Below, piece by piece: positions 36,178 to 47,900 of a stretch of 64,000 bases of DNA. Where the stretch lies: contig JAWUZG010000135.1 in NCBI GenBank assembly GCA_036785705.1, positions 2,356,001 through 2,420,000 on the forward strand, read 5' to 3'. The DNA is from Acanthornis magna. Taxonomy: Eukaryota > Chordata > Aves > Passeriformes > Acanthizidae. The notes under the pieces are model-generated. The model saw nothing but the letters and a program-made list of their open reading frames with translations, had not been told where the DNA came from and did no database searches. How positions within the stretch are numbered: position 1 is the first letter of the stretch; the number at the start of each line of letters is the position of its first letter. Position numbers and translations under genes: made by a program.

Positions 36178-39100
36178 ACTATGAATTTGACATCTGGTGA
36201 CAGCAAGACAGGTTGAAAGAGCACTGCCAATCTTCCCTGGGAGTGCTTATGCGATATTGTCTCCTACAACAGGTAAAACTGTGTCTGCCTCATGAGGATC
36301 ATATTTCTTTCCTATCCTCAAAGAGGCAGGGTCACAGGAAACATTAAAACGGACTTGAGATAAAATATTTAGATTGGTATAAGAAATAAATATTAACTGT
36401 TGTCAGTTTGGGAGTTAAAATTACTCAGTATTGATTAGGAGTGTTCACATTGAAAAGTGCTTTGAAGTTTGTATGATGCAGAAATATCAGAAATATGTTT
36501 AATCAAAAGAGGGAAATCTTTTTCCTGCTCTTTGAGTGTGTTTGTATGTGTTGAAAAGAGGATGTTTGCAATTCGGTGTCCTTAAGACTTAGTGAGGCAC
36601 GTGCAGAGCACTCTGATGCTGTTTCAGCTGCGCCCTGAACCATGTGCTTGTGTTTCTGCTGAGATTACAGTATGAGCATTCAACACTTTGCAGAATAAAG
36701 ATTTATTTTTTTAGATGTTTGTGTAGTAGTTTAGCCAATTTGTACTGCTGGGGAGGATAGAGGGGGTTGTTTGTGGTTCATAGTCTTTATGTGAGATCCC
36801 CTTGAGGTCATGTGAATACGATCCATTGGCGCTGATAAGGAATGAGATCAGTGGGATTTAACCTCTGTCATGCTTCTCTTCTACTACTAAACATCTATGT
36901 TCTACCAGTTCCACAATATTCATGTGACTGAATACCCATTTTAAGCAATGACTTCATCTATTTTGATTAAAAATTAGAAAGACAGGAAATGAGATGAGAG
37001 ACACAGATCTCAGCTCTCACTTTGAGGAGAATGTTTCTTGTTTAAGAAAGGACTGCTTTCTGGTTTAAAATATTATGACAAGACAGCTGATTCAGTAGGG
37101 ATAACTATATTAGCAGATTTACATAATCAAATGTAGTTCTCTCCCCCTTTCCCTCAAAAAAGTCACAGATGCTGACGAAGACATTTTAAAAAAACCCCTT
37201 AAAGCAGAAATGCTTTAAAACTTTTTTTAATATCAGTTCAGCTCACACCATTAATCCCTCATAATTCATAAGATCATGGTAAGTAAACAAGTAAATATTT
37301 AGTAAGTATTTAAAATTACTTCCTGTGTAAATTTCATGTTAATAAATTGAAAAATACATTTCGATTAAGGGATTAACAACATTTAGTCTTTGTAAGAATG
37401 GTTTATTGGATGGCACTGGTAAAAGTACAAAACACTTCAGGATGGAAACGGTGACATGCAGAAAACATCTTAAGCTTTTATTTTTGCGTTCTAATTAATT
37501 CTACAATAGCATCAAAAGGCTTGAATTTACGGTAGTGCCACCCTGTGGAACTGCCTAAACACATTATGTGAAATGGTCTCTGCCTCAAATATATAATGGT
37601 AACAGCTAAGGCAACCAGGAAAAAAACCACAGTGAGGTGCAGAAAGGTGCTGAAGGAAATCCAAGAACACTGGGAAGTGAATCCAGGTTTTATAACACGG
37701 ATTCAATGCTCAGTCCATTACCATATTGCAGCCACTCTGATTCCTATTTCTTATGGGACTTCTGTGTTTATGGCAAGAATTTTGATGTTAGCTGGAAATA
37801 AAATGAAGGGCTTGGAGTCTAATTGTAGAAAAGCTTTAAAATAATTTGATTGCTTCACTGTGGACAATTCAAAACTTAAGGCAGGCACAGCAGTTCAGCT
37901 GAGGTGCTAACACTTAAGCTTAGCCCATGGTAATTTCCTCAAACATGTATCGCCTCAATATATATTCGGTTCTGTCAGAGACAGCTGCATATAAAAAGCA
38001 TTATTGCAGTAAAATTTCCTGAAATTATATAACTATATAGGTGTTTGAAGCCAAGATATACTGTTTGTATTATTTTGGTGAGTATATGTAAGTTCTTACT
38101 AATCAGATCATTGACTTTTTCTCAACCATGTCCAGTGCACCATGAAAGGAATACGTGCATTTATTCCTTTTATGATCTGTTTAAATAGTATCTGCAAAGT
38201 TTCTAGTTTTCATTTATCTCACTTTGATTTGATGTAATTGTAATTGGATGAATGATTTGAAAGCATTTACATTGCCCATGCCCTACTTCAAGCAGATCTC
38301 ATTCAAAATCAGGTCTGTGTTTCTTTTCATCAGACACATTACATTGAGATATGCAGATTCTTCAGAATCAGAATATTAATAGGAAGGTGTGTATTTCATT
38401 TTTTATTCTATTGAGAGTATTTATTTCTGAATTTTGTATTATCATTTACATAATGTAAAGACAAAATTATACTGGTTTTATAGCATAATAGATAGACCAA
38501 TTAAAAGTTGAAATGAAAATTTTGATAGTGCTAAAAATGAATCTATAAAACAATGTTGAGATCTCCAACCTGTCTTAATTTCTTAAGAAAGAACAAAAAG
38601 AAAAGATAGAAAAAGAAGTATTTCACAGTATTCTATGTGGTTAGAACAGTTCAGTTTTCATATGCCAGCATTTAGAGTGATGAATTCAGAATTTGTCTAC
38701 GATAAATAACGGCTTAAAAATTCAAATGCACGTTGCATTTCCTAGAATATTTGCAGATATAGATATATGATATTTGCACTTAAGATATATGAATAAAGCT
38801 TAAAATAGAACTGCATATTTAGCATCAGTTTTATTCTTCATTTACTCTTCTGAATTTCAGGAAAAAGAGGTCGCAAGCCTTTAACCAATGTGTTCAATAA
38901 GGTTCAGGTAAAAGAAGCTAGAATGTGAGTAATGACATTATTTTTCTTAGAGTTGCATACTTCTGGTATTTGGCTTCTTCAGTAATGGCTACAACAACCC
39001 CTTAATTCTGTATTTCTTAGATGTTTAAACAGTTCTGCTTATTATATGAGGCTACTGAGTACCCAGTGCTGTGGCCCCCGCTGTCACTGTTAGCAGTCAG

Positions 39101-42100
39101 GTTACACCAGGGCTACTGACAATCATGAGGCTTGCAAGGTACTTATCAGTTCCATGCCACATGTGCAGGAAAAGGCTGAGGAATGAATCATAACCTGAAT
39201 CTGTGCCCACTTTGCCAAAACAAGTTGTTGTAGCCAGTGGGAAGCCTCTTTTGGATGTTAAGTGACTTGTGCATTGCAAATGTTTTCCAGGACATAGAAG
39301 GAGGGAGTTGGGTTATAGATGGTGATGGACTTGCACAGAGTGGGTCTGGCTCCTGACCTCTACACTGAAAAGGCAGGGCCATAGCAAGGCTCATTTTCTC
39401 TTCTACTGTACTTCATCATTCAGTCAAAGCCTATTCCTGGGTCCTCCAAGTCTTCATCAGGTTTGGACGGCAGTCAAAGCTGAGCAAAAGTAGGGTTCCA
39501 GCACACATCTATAGGCCCAGCACTATACCTAAATTACCTATGTTTAATACCTTGTTTTTAAATGATGTTGTATTGCTTCTTGCTATTGCACATATTTGAC
39601 ATATTTTTCTTAACATAACTTTGCAGTCTGTGGTTTACTATGAAAAATATTGAAATTGCCTGCTATCTAAATTATCTGTCAAAATAACAACCTAAAACCA
39701 GGCTGAGCTTATTTTCCCAAACCTAAATAATAGAACTCCTAAAACCCTTCAAAACTATATATGCAGTATTTCAGAATCAGCTTGTAGAATGACTCCTGTG
39801 TCTGGACTATTATAGTTTCTAACATGCTGCTCTTGAAGATGCCGCAAAAAATTAAGTACTGATTTAGATTTTCTTGTTGTTATTCATGAATATGTGAGCC
39901 TGTAGTTGAAAGATGTTACAGTTAATCTCTGGATTTAGTCCTTTGCAGAAATAAAAAGTAGAAGGGACTCAGCATTATTAGGCTTGCTTATGCCAGATGA
40001 CAAGTACTTGAGTGCTCCTGCACAGAAATAGGCTGCCAGATATGCTTTTAGATCTTCCTTTTCTAAAGAATTGAGTGGACAGTGAATAAATATTTGAGGC
40101 AGCTCCTCTTTCTGTGTTTCAAAACATTCAGCAGAATAAAAGCATACTACTGGAAAATCTTTAGCCTCTTTAAATTCTAGATTAGATGCAACATTAGTAA
40201 GACTTTTTATTTAAACAAAGCAAGACAGATGCTATGTTATCTGGCAAGCAAGTTGCATTGAGCCTTTCTTACAGTATTTTTTAAAAATAAAGTATGGATG
40301 TGGAATTCCCATACTGGTCCCTCCCTTGTTCCTCATGTCTCCTTCCTCCCCCCAGAGTAATGCAATAACATGCACTACTAAAGTTCGATAAAGTCTCCTA
40401 AATCCTGATCTTTAGTACTGGAAAAGGTAGGCTTATAATACACCAAATTCTAGACTGTCTTCAGTTACCTGGCACTGTATTTACCCAAGCTCACTTGACA
40501 TGTCATTTGTATTTATTTTAAATACTTGTCTAATCTCTCTGCATTTGGAATCTCATGCTTTTCTCTGGAAACTTAGAATTCGGAAGAAAACTTGTGGTTT
40601 CATTATGTTGTGTTATTTTTAATAATATTTGTTCTTTCAACTAGGATCTCAAACTACCTCTTATACTGTCCTAATCTTTTGGCATATGTTATTGCTCTTT
40701 AAAATGAATCAGTTGGAATTTCTCCAAATAAATCTTCTCTCAGCTTCAGCTGGGGAAAGGAAGCATAGATGATGAATTACCCATTTCAGTTGTATAGATG
40801 AGGAATTAGCAATTTCAGACCTGAGCTCCTTCTTGAGCTCCTCCAAGGTGTGAGGCAGAGTCTGGAACACCATCTGGTCAAAAGGTGTTCTCTTCTAGGG
40901 ATAATAAATCTTTGGGCTATCGGTATTTGGATTATTACATCCTGATGTAATCAGTGCTGTTTGGGTAGTGTTTCATGTCATATCTTCCTCCAATTTTTGC
41001 TTTCTGAAACTGTGTCTTAATTATGATCCATGTTCTGAGACTGCTGAGTTACAGTCACACATTCACACTGAAGTCACAGAAGAGCTCATATCAGTTGGGC
41101 GTTAACCCCATTTTGTCACTCAGAGAGCTTCAAGAGAAACAGAGATTTTGAGGCTGCTGGTCACACTGCACCGATAACAAGTACACAATTCCCTGCACTA
41201 CATGTGACTTTTGTAGGAAAGACAGGGGAAGAATTTGGTGTAAAATATTTTCACATTCTGAAGTTGACCTTCCTTATTTTTGTCATTGCCAATTGTATCT
41301 GTAGGCATACTACAGACATACCGCTTTCAAACTCTTCACTTGAGTTTAGAACTATTAATTTAATGAACTTAGGGTCCAAATATATTGTTTGGATATGTAG
41401 TGGAACATTCCATTCATGTTTCAGCTTTTTTTTCAGTCAGACCTTTCTGGCTATTATGGGTGATGAGAAGTATAAAACTGCAGTTTACAAAAAGATAGGC
41501 TTCCAAATTTTGGACGTACTGAGATACTCATCTCTGCTAAAAGAAAATAAGTTCTGAGAAATTAGAGGGGAAAATATTTACCCACGATGCACATCATAAA
41601 TTCTACCACCTCAAATCATTGGATTTGTGGTGTTATTTCTCACAAAGTGTGGTGGATCTGCCTGTATAAGGCTAAGCTGTGCCACAATAACTCAACCCTA
41701 TTAGAGAAAAAAAGACGAAGAGAAGATCATCACATTTTTATGACTGTCATGGACCTTGTTTTTCAAGGGCTAAAGTCAAAAGCATTGTTGCGTAACTGTT
41801 GCAGACTTTTTTTTCAGAACTGACATTAAAGTTTACCAAAGATGAGGATGAGCTGAGCTTTCACGAAAAGGCTAAAGCTGTCAAATGTGTTGATATTTAG
41901 AGTAAACTTCTGCTCACCATGATGGGCCTTGCCTTATAGGTGGAATCTATTCTGTGGAATTTTGGATATTTTTAAGATAGATATCTATTTCAAAGCAGGT
42001 TGTTTGGACTCTTTTTGCAGTCAGAGGTTAAAACGTAAACTGGGATGAACTACATCAAATCTAAACCAGACAGCCACTTTAAAATAAGATGACTCATGAT

Positions 42101-43370
42101 CTAGAAAAGGCCATTTCTCCCTGGTGGTTCTAAAGGGAAAAAGAACAGCTCTCTGGGATGTATGTCTAGAATTTGCTTGACTCACCTTAGCCTGGATTAT
42201 TAATTACTCATGTTAATTCCACATATGTGTGTGTGTGACTTTGATGAAAAAAGCCCCAATTAGAGGTTTTCTTGTGTATTTGATCTGTAACTGTAGCTTT
42301 GATCTGCTTTTGTTTCATTGCCAGACAGTGAATACTATACAGCCAGCTACTCATCTATGAAAATTCTGATGTTTCATTTTTTGTCAGTCTCGTGATCTGT
42401 AGTTTGAAACAAGCAATGAGAAGTAAGAAATTAGATAATGTTACCAAACCAAGTGCTCAGAATTTACTGCCAGTGATTGAATCACTGATCCAGTTGGTTC
42501 ATTTATGTTCTTGTGTTCACATCTTGGGCATATATATTCAAGGGTTGCTGTTCAGATAATTTTGGTTTTTGGCTTTGTAATACTTGTAGCACATAATCTG
42601 GGTTGTCCACACTGTGTGCTTCACATGAGAGTAAGAACACTGGAGCTCATTTCTACCTCAGTTTCCTCTCATTTGTTGTTTGTATTATAATTTCTGTTTT
42701 CTCCCCACTGTTTGGATGCATCACGACCCTTAAATTTTTAATTTTAATTTGCTTTAACTACTTTTTAAATGGTTTTGAGAACTTGCACTCTTTTATTTTT
42801 TTGCTTTTTAACTTTGGTCCTGGGTTTCCCCATCTTGTTCTTAAATTCCACACTGTAGTATCTGACTTTGGTCTAGAAAGTGTGTGGTTATGATCAACCC
42901 GGGCATCAAGGGCTATGGTAGCGAATTTTTGGTCTCTAATGGGTCTACCCAGTTGTTTTCCTGTCTGGAAGAAGAAAACATCACAGTTAAATATCCTGCA
43001 TGACACTGAAGCATAGAGCTAAAAAGAAATGAAGAGAGCTATCCCCAGCTGCTCAATGAATTTGCATACAAAGGTTTATACATTTTCCCTCTTCAGCAGG
43101 TCTAGAGTCAGCTAGAAAGAAAAGTAAACCTAATTAAAAACACCCTTTTTTCCAGGGCTGCTCTCTGGCAGAGTTTCCTTGAGACACAGGAAATTGTGCT
43201 CTCATCAGCTGGGCTCCAAAACCAGACAAAATCGGTCTTCAGGACAAACCTGTCAGCATGAGAACTGCTGAAAGTTTCTGGTTTTCTGTGTTGGTAGAAC
43301 ACCACCTTTTAGAGGGCCACTCACCTTTGTGTGACTACAACAGAAATGTCAAACAGGCCCTTATTCTCCT
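36178..43370. other. Unique AT-rich noncoding DNA
   Basis: No interspersed repeat is recognised. The only exon-like signal I find noteworthy is 38861-38924, listed separately. The rest is AT-rich with scattered short open frames that show no recognisable domains. Confidence 0.55.
38861..38924 (+). other. Candidate small internal exon (AT-hook-like RGRKP)
   Basis: The acceptor context TTTACTCTTCTGAATTTCAG precedes 38861. Two donors follow: CAG|GTAAAA after 38907 and AAT|GTGAGT after 38924. The frame that is open through both reads, after a split first codon, KRGRKPLTNVFNKVQ and then VKEAR. RGRKP resembles the core of an AT-hook DNA-binding motif, but five residues are weak evidence. The frame is closed by a TGA just before the acceptor and another right after the second donor, as expected if only this segment is coding. 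With the second donor the exon ends after two bases of a codon, which fits the candidate exon at 51098. I do not recognise a parent gene, and splice-like sites of this quality also occur by chance. Confidence 0.27.
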
Positions 43371-43489
43371 AAAAAAAAACCAAAAAAAAACCCACACAAA
43401 AAATCCAAACAAACAAACAAGCAAACAAACAAAAACAACAACAACCAAACAAACAAACAAAAAAACCCCAAAAACCAAAAAAACCAAAC
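43371..43489. repeat. A/C-rich low-complexity tract (CAAA-type)
   Basis: Almost only A and C on the plus strand, built from AAAC/AACA units with A-runs and short C-runs (AAAAACCCCAAAAACC near the end). Open frames through it give artificial K/T/N/Q-rich or F/L/V-rich products and are not genes. Confidence 0.95.
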
Positions 43490-44490
43490 TGTCACGGTGG
43501 AATTCTTACAACGGAAAGGATTGTTCTCACATTTCAGATTATGACTGCTCACTTCCCTGGAGGCCAGACAGACAAACTCAAGGTTTCTTCATCTCCCTGT
43601 CTGAGTGGCTGGCAGGGCAGCTGCCTGAAGCACCAGTTGGAGTTGAGTTCTGTGTGTCACTGTTGATGTTTTGGGAGCAATGCTGGACTTGGCAGGGGCT
43701 GTGCTTCAGCTTTTGTTCATGTCATGGCTTTGCACACTGAAGCCATTCACAGAATGACTTCATACTCGCATCCAAAGGAGAAGGGCATACTCACTTGGAT
43801 ATCAGAAGGATACTCACTTGTGTCTCTTCGACTTTGAAATGTGCCACTAGTGTGTACACGTGCAACATTTTCTCCTGTTACAGTTCTGTTGAAGGGTTTG
43901 ATCTCATCTCGGACCTCTTTGGCTGAGAGAAAGGTCCCCTCTGTGCCCCTTTTCTGACTGTATGAAGGGAAGGTGGCTGGCAGCATGCCTTCTGCATTTA
44001 CTGCTAGGACAGAATCTCCCCTGGTGCCAGCACACATCCCTCCTGTGAGCTCCATATGGCACCACATCTCAAAGGAACACTTAGAGGTCAGCAGCATATC
44101 TTTTACCTTGGAGCTTACCTTTATTGTTACAGTCCCATCCTGACACCTTCTGGGCAGGAGCCTTTGTGTGGGTATGAACTCAGCAGCCTGAGTTGTCAGT
44201 TCCCCTGTAAAATCCCTCAGCTACAGGAGGGGTGAGGGGGAATATGTTTAGAGAAGAAATTTGCCATATTTGCATGATGTTAGTAACCCAAACAGCTACG
44301 CAGGAGTCATTCTACTTAATTTCAGAAAAACAAAAATCTCCATCCTGTGTGTCACCAAATATTTCACAGAAATTGATAAAGAATAATTTAACTAAGAAAC
44401 ACTGTCAGTGCAGCTGAAATTTGAAATTCTGAACTTGTGAGATGTGGTGGTTCATAACATTGTGGTCTTATTCTCACCAATGTGCCCAGG
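43490..44490. other. Unrecognised unique sequence
   Basis: A stretch of more ordinary base composition between two low-complexity tracts. A minus frame of 116 codons at 43747-44097 has no recognisable domain and no supporting splice or promoter signals that I can defend. I see no repeat family. Confidence 0.45.
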
Positions 44491-44530
44491 CACACACACA
44501 TACACACACACACAAATATACACACACACA
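44491..44530. repeat. CA dinucleotide microsatellite
   Basis: An interrupted (CA)n run on the plus strand, broken by a T and by AATATA. The two overlapping open frames across it are products of the repeat. Confidence 0.95.
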
Positions 44531-44869
44531 TCCACCCATGTCCACATGTGCTCAAAATTGCCTGGAATAGGACGTATTTACAGAAAATACTTGCCTGTGG
44601 GGTTGTTGTGGTAGGATTCACACCCCATACTTTATACCTGAGAGTGGGCTGTTTACAACCTTTGCTAAACATAACAGCATTTTAAGGAAGGAGTTTGCAG
44701 GAACATTTGGCTTTCCATCCCCCAGTGGATCGCACTTTGACCCTTTTTTGAACATTTTTCATATATGGCACAATTGCTAAAATCCCAGTTGTTTCCTATT
44801 TACTTGATTGTAGAAGTTTGTTATATACATATGTTTTTTGATTCAGATGGCATGAACTGTTTAAATAAT

Positions 44870-44992
44870 GGTTTGTTTGTTTTGTTTTTTGGTGCGGGGG
44901 TTTTTTGGTTGTTTTTTTGTTTTGGGGGTTTTTTTGTTGTTGGGGGGGTGGGGTGGTTTTTTTGTTTGTTTGTTAGTTTGGTTTTTTTCTTG
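44870..44992. repeat. G/T-rich low-complexity tract with G-runs
   Basis: About 120 bases made almost entirely of G and T, built from TTTG/TTTTG units with G-runs of 5, 5, 7 and 4 at about 44895-44955. The 118-codon plus frame that runs through it is a G/F/V/L-rich artefact. Composition is complementary to the A/C tract 1.4 kb upstream. Confidence 0.93.
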
Positions 44993-47900
44993 TTAATAGA
45001 AATTATCTCCTTTAAGGAGTTTTATGGCCAACAGCAATGTCACCTTTGTTTAGCGTATTTGGGGGGCTCATTCCTTGTTCAGATGCCTAGAAGGACTCAG
45101 CACAGAAAAAATGTTGCCTAATCTTTAACATAACTCAGAAGTCTTGCTGAGAAGTTGAAACAGGATTAGAAAACTCAGTATCTGATCCTTTGAGGACTGC
45201 TGCTTCAAAGGAGCTATACAAAGCTGCACAAAAAAAAGGAGTGAATGAACAAGATTGAGCCCTTTGAAATATTTGCTGTTCAATGAATTTGGAGAGGAAG
45301 GCAGAATATGATGAGGCCTTCCCACTCCTGAAAGGTGATAGTATCCTCTTGTTTTATTAGTAGGAAAAGTATGATATTACTACTTTGACATTTCTTTTGT
45401 TTGGCAGAAACTGGAGACACTGATTTAAGTATTATACCATATATCTATACATACATATGTAAGTGGTAGAAAAAACTTAAAAGTTCCATTTATTACTCAC
45501 TATTATCTTCTTTTTTTTCCCCCCGAGTACTTCCATTCCCTGTAAAACACATCCAGTAACTGGATCAATAGCCATCATATATTAAACACTAATCATTAAG
45601 AATAATTCTTTTACATGGTTTACACTATCGCTCAATGTCCTGGTAGCAGCTCCTCTCAATTTCAAAGCAGTTGTCGAGCTTGAATTCTTGTTTTGGCTCT
45701 GCAACAGATGGAGATGTGCATGTCCTGATGAAAATTCAGACTTGGAAGGGAACTGTTCCTCTATCACACAGTGTGTACCAAGCCTGTGCCTGAATTTATT
45801 TACCCAGCCATTATTTGCAAACAATTATGTGTTTCTCTGGTTTCCTCCAGTTTCTCAGCTTCTTCTCTCAATTTTTTTTTTTTTTTGGAAACACAGGCTT
45901 CAGGTTTTTGTTGATAAACTTGAATGTTTTCATTATATATTTCCTTATGCTCATCTTCTGAAAGCATCTTAAAAGATCACCTGATCCATAGAGTAAACTA
46001 TAATTTCATTAAAATGGGTAGACTTCAGGTGACAATATGATCCATCGAGATAATATCATCCAAAGGACACAGCACAGCACGCCTTAGAAGCCTAGGGGCT
46101 CAGACTTTGTTATCCATGCAGTGTTGTGTTTATATGAGCTCCTAAATGCAAGGAAAACTTTTCAAACATAAACCAAACATAGCTTTTAATACTTTATTTG
46201 GCAACTTCATTGGCGAGTTGCTGTATGGAGCCAGTAAAACTCAACGTGGAGGAACAACTTTTGCCATCTCAGCTTGAGAATGAGGATCCCAGTAACCAGG
46301 CATATGCCCTTCCTGTGTGCATGGTATTGTGTTTTTAATTGCATTTAGTGCAAAGGTTAATAAGAGCTTGCTAATAGATTTAGAAAAATAATTGTTGAAA
46401 ACAAAACCCGGTCCCGAGTCAAAAGTTCATTGGTTTTGAGAGGATTGTAAAAATATTTCAGGGGAGGCCTTAAATTCTTCAGTGGATTGCTATTTATCTA
46501 TGGTCATGCACATGCTAAATAATGATATTAAATAAATTACTCTCCTGTTGTGTTTTATAATAGAGCAAAGCCTTCCAGCTATATAAACAACACTTTATTT
46601 TTCCAGCATTATGGAGTAAAATGGAGAGATGGCCTTGTGGGTTGACTATTTGAGGTTCATGACTGAACAGCAATTTCCAAAGCTAAGCCTAACTGTGATG
46701 ATAAGTTATGCCTTTTGTAATGCTTCCTCATGCAAATTAAGGCATCTTTTGAGCAACCTGTGCACATTACATTTCATATTTGGTAAATCTTATGCATTTC
46801 CCATCATGTTGGAAGGAACTGCCAGTGTTTTAAAAAAGCAATTTATTTTGTTGTCTTTGAAGTAGCTGATGCATTAGTAACCCTGCCACCTTTGAAATTA
46901 AACAGGATTTTGTCTGCAGTTGGAACACTCTGAAGTGTTCTTCTATTTTTAAATCTCATATGCGTATTTGAAATGCCTTCAGCTCTCCTGCAGATGGGTT
47001 TTTTTAATGATTGCTGTTGTCTCTAAATGGGTCTTGGCATTTTTATTCAGTTTGTGATGAAGCAATTATTTTTGCTAATTGAATGTACAGGGAATGACTT
47101 GAGACAGGGAGCAAACAACATCACATAGTCATGGGTGCTTTAGAACTAAGGTCATCCAAAATACAGCATAGCAGCCTTTGTATTTCATCTTCTAACTCTC
47201 CCAATAGATGAGTAAATTTAATGTCTCTGACTCCAAGGCTTTATTACTTCCTCAAGTAGAAGAGAAATATTCACTTTACATGTGTACAGCTTGCAAAAGA
47301 AGTGTCCTAAGTGATGTTTGCCAAGGACATTGGTGTTGGTACACTGCGTGTTATCATTAACTGCTCAAATACTACACTGGTGAGTATAAATAACAGGAAG
47401 ATAGATGTGCTGTCAGATTCTTCTGACTACCTGAGATATTTCGGCACAGAATCAGAGCAGTGGAAGGAGAGACAGCTTTGAGCCAGACCTGCAGGTCTCA
47501 GATGCTTGCAACAACAGTAGATATTTGTGCATGCTGGGAAGATAGAAATGTTCCAGTAATTTCTCTCACAGTCCCTTGCTGACTATAGCTTAGAGCAGTG
47601 TAAAAAGTACCTTACTGTCACTTCTTCAGTGTTGATCATCACCAAACATGACAATAAATAAGTTTCAGGCTAAATCAGCCATCTAATTCCTTCAAACAGT
47701 CTTCAAAACATACTGCTTTCTACTGAACTGTATTGATAGGAAAAACTAAAGAAAGAAGGAAGCTTACTAATTGCACAGCAATTGAGCAGTGGGATAAGAA
47801 TGCTTTGGGAGAGGATGAAGTTAACAAGAGAAAACTGAGCTACATTTTAGAGAGCTATTGCTCACTGAGAGCCCTGTTCAATGCACATCTGTTGCCAAGA

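Noticed and set aside
43258..43740. 160-codon plus frame and opposing 63-codon frame
   Set aside because: Both cross the A/C low-complexity tract and owe their length to it.
44388..44685. Overlapping frames with CVCVC and HTHTH repeats
   Set aside because: Produced by the CA microsatellite.
44765..45121. 118-codon plus frame rich in G, F and V
   Set aside because: The G/T tract lacks stop codons in this frame; no motif outside the tract.
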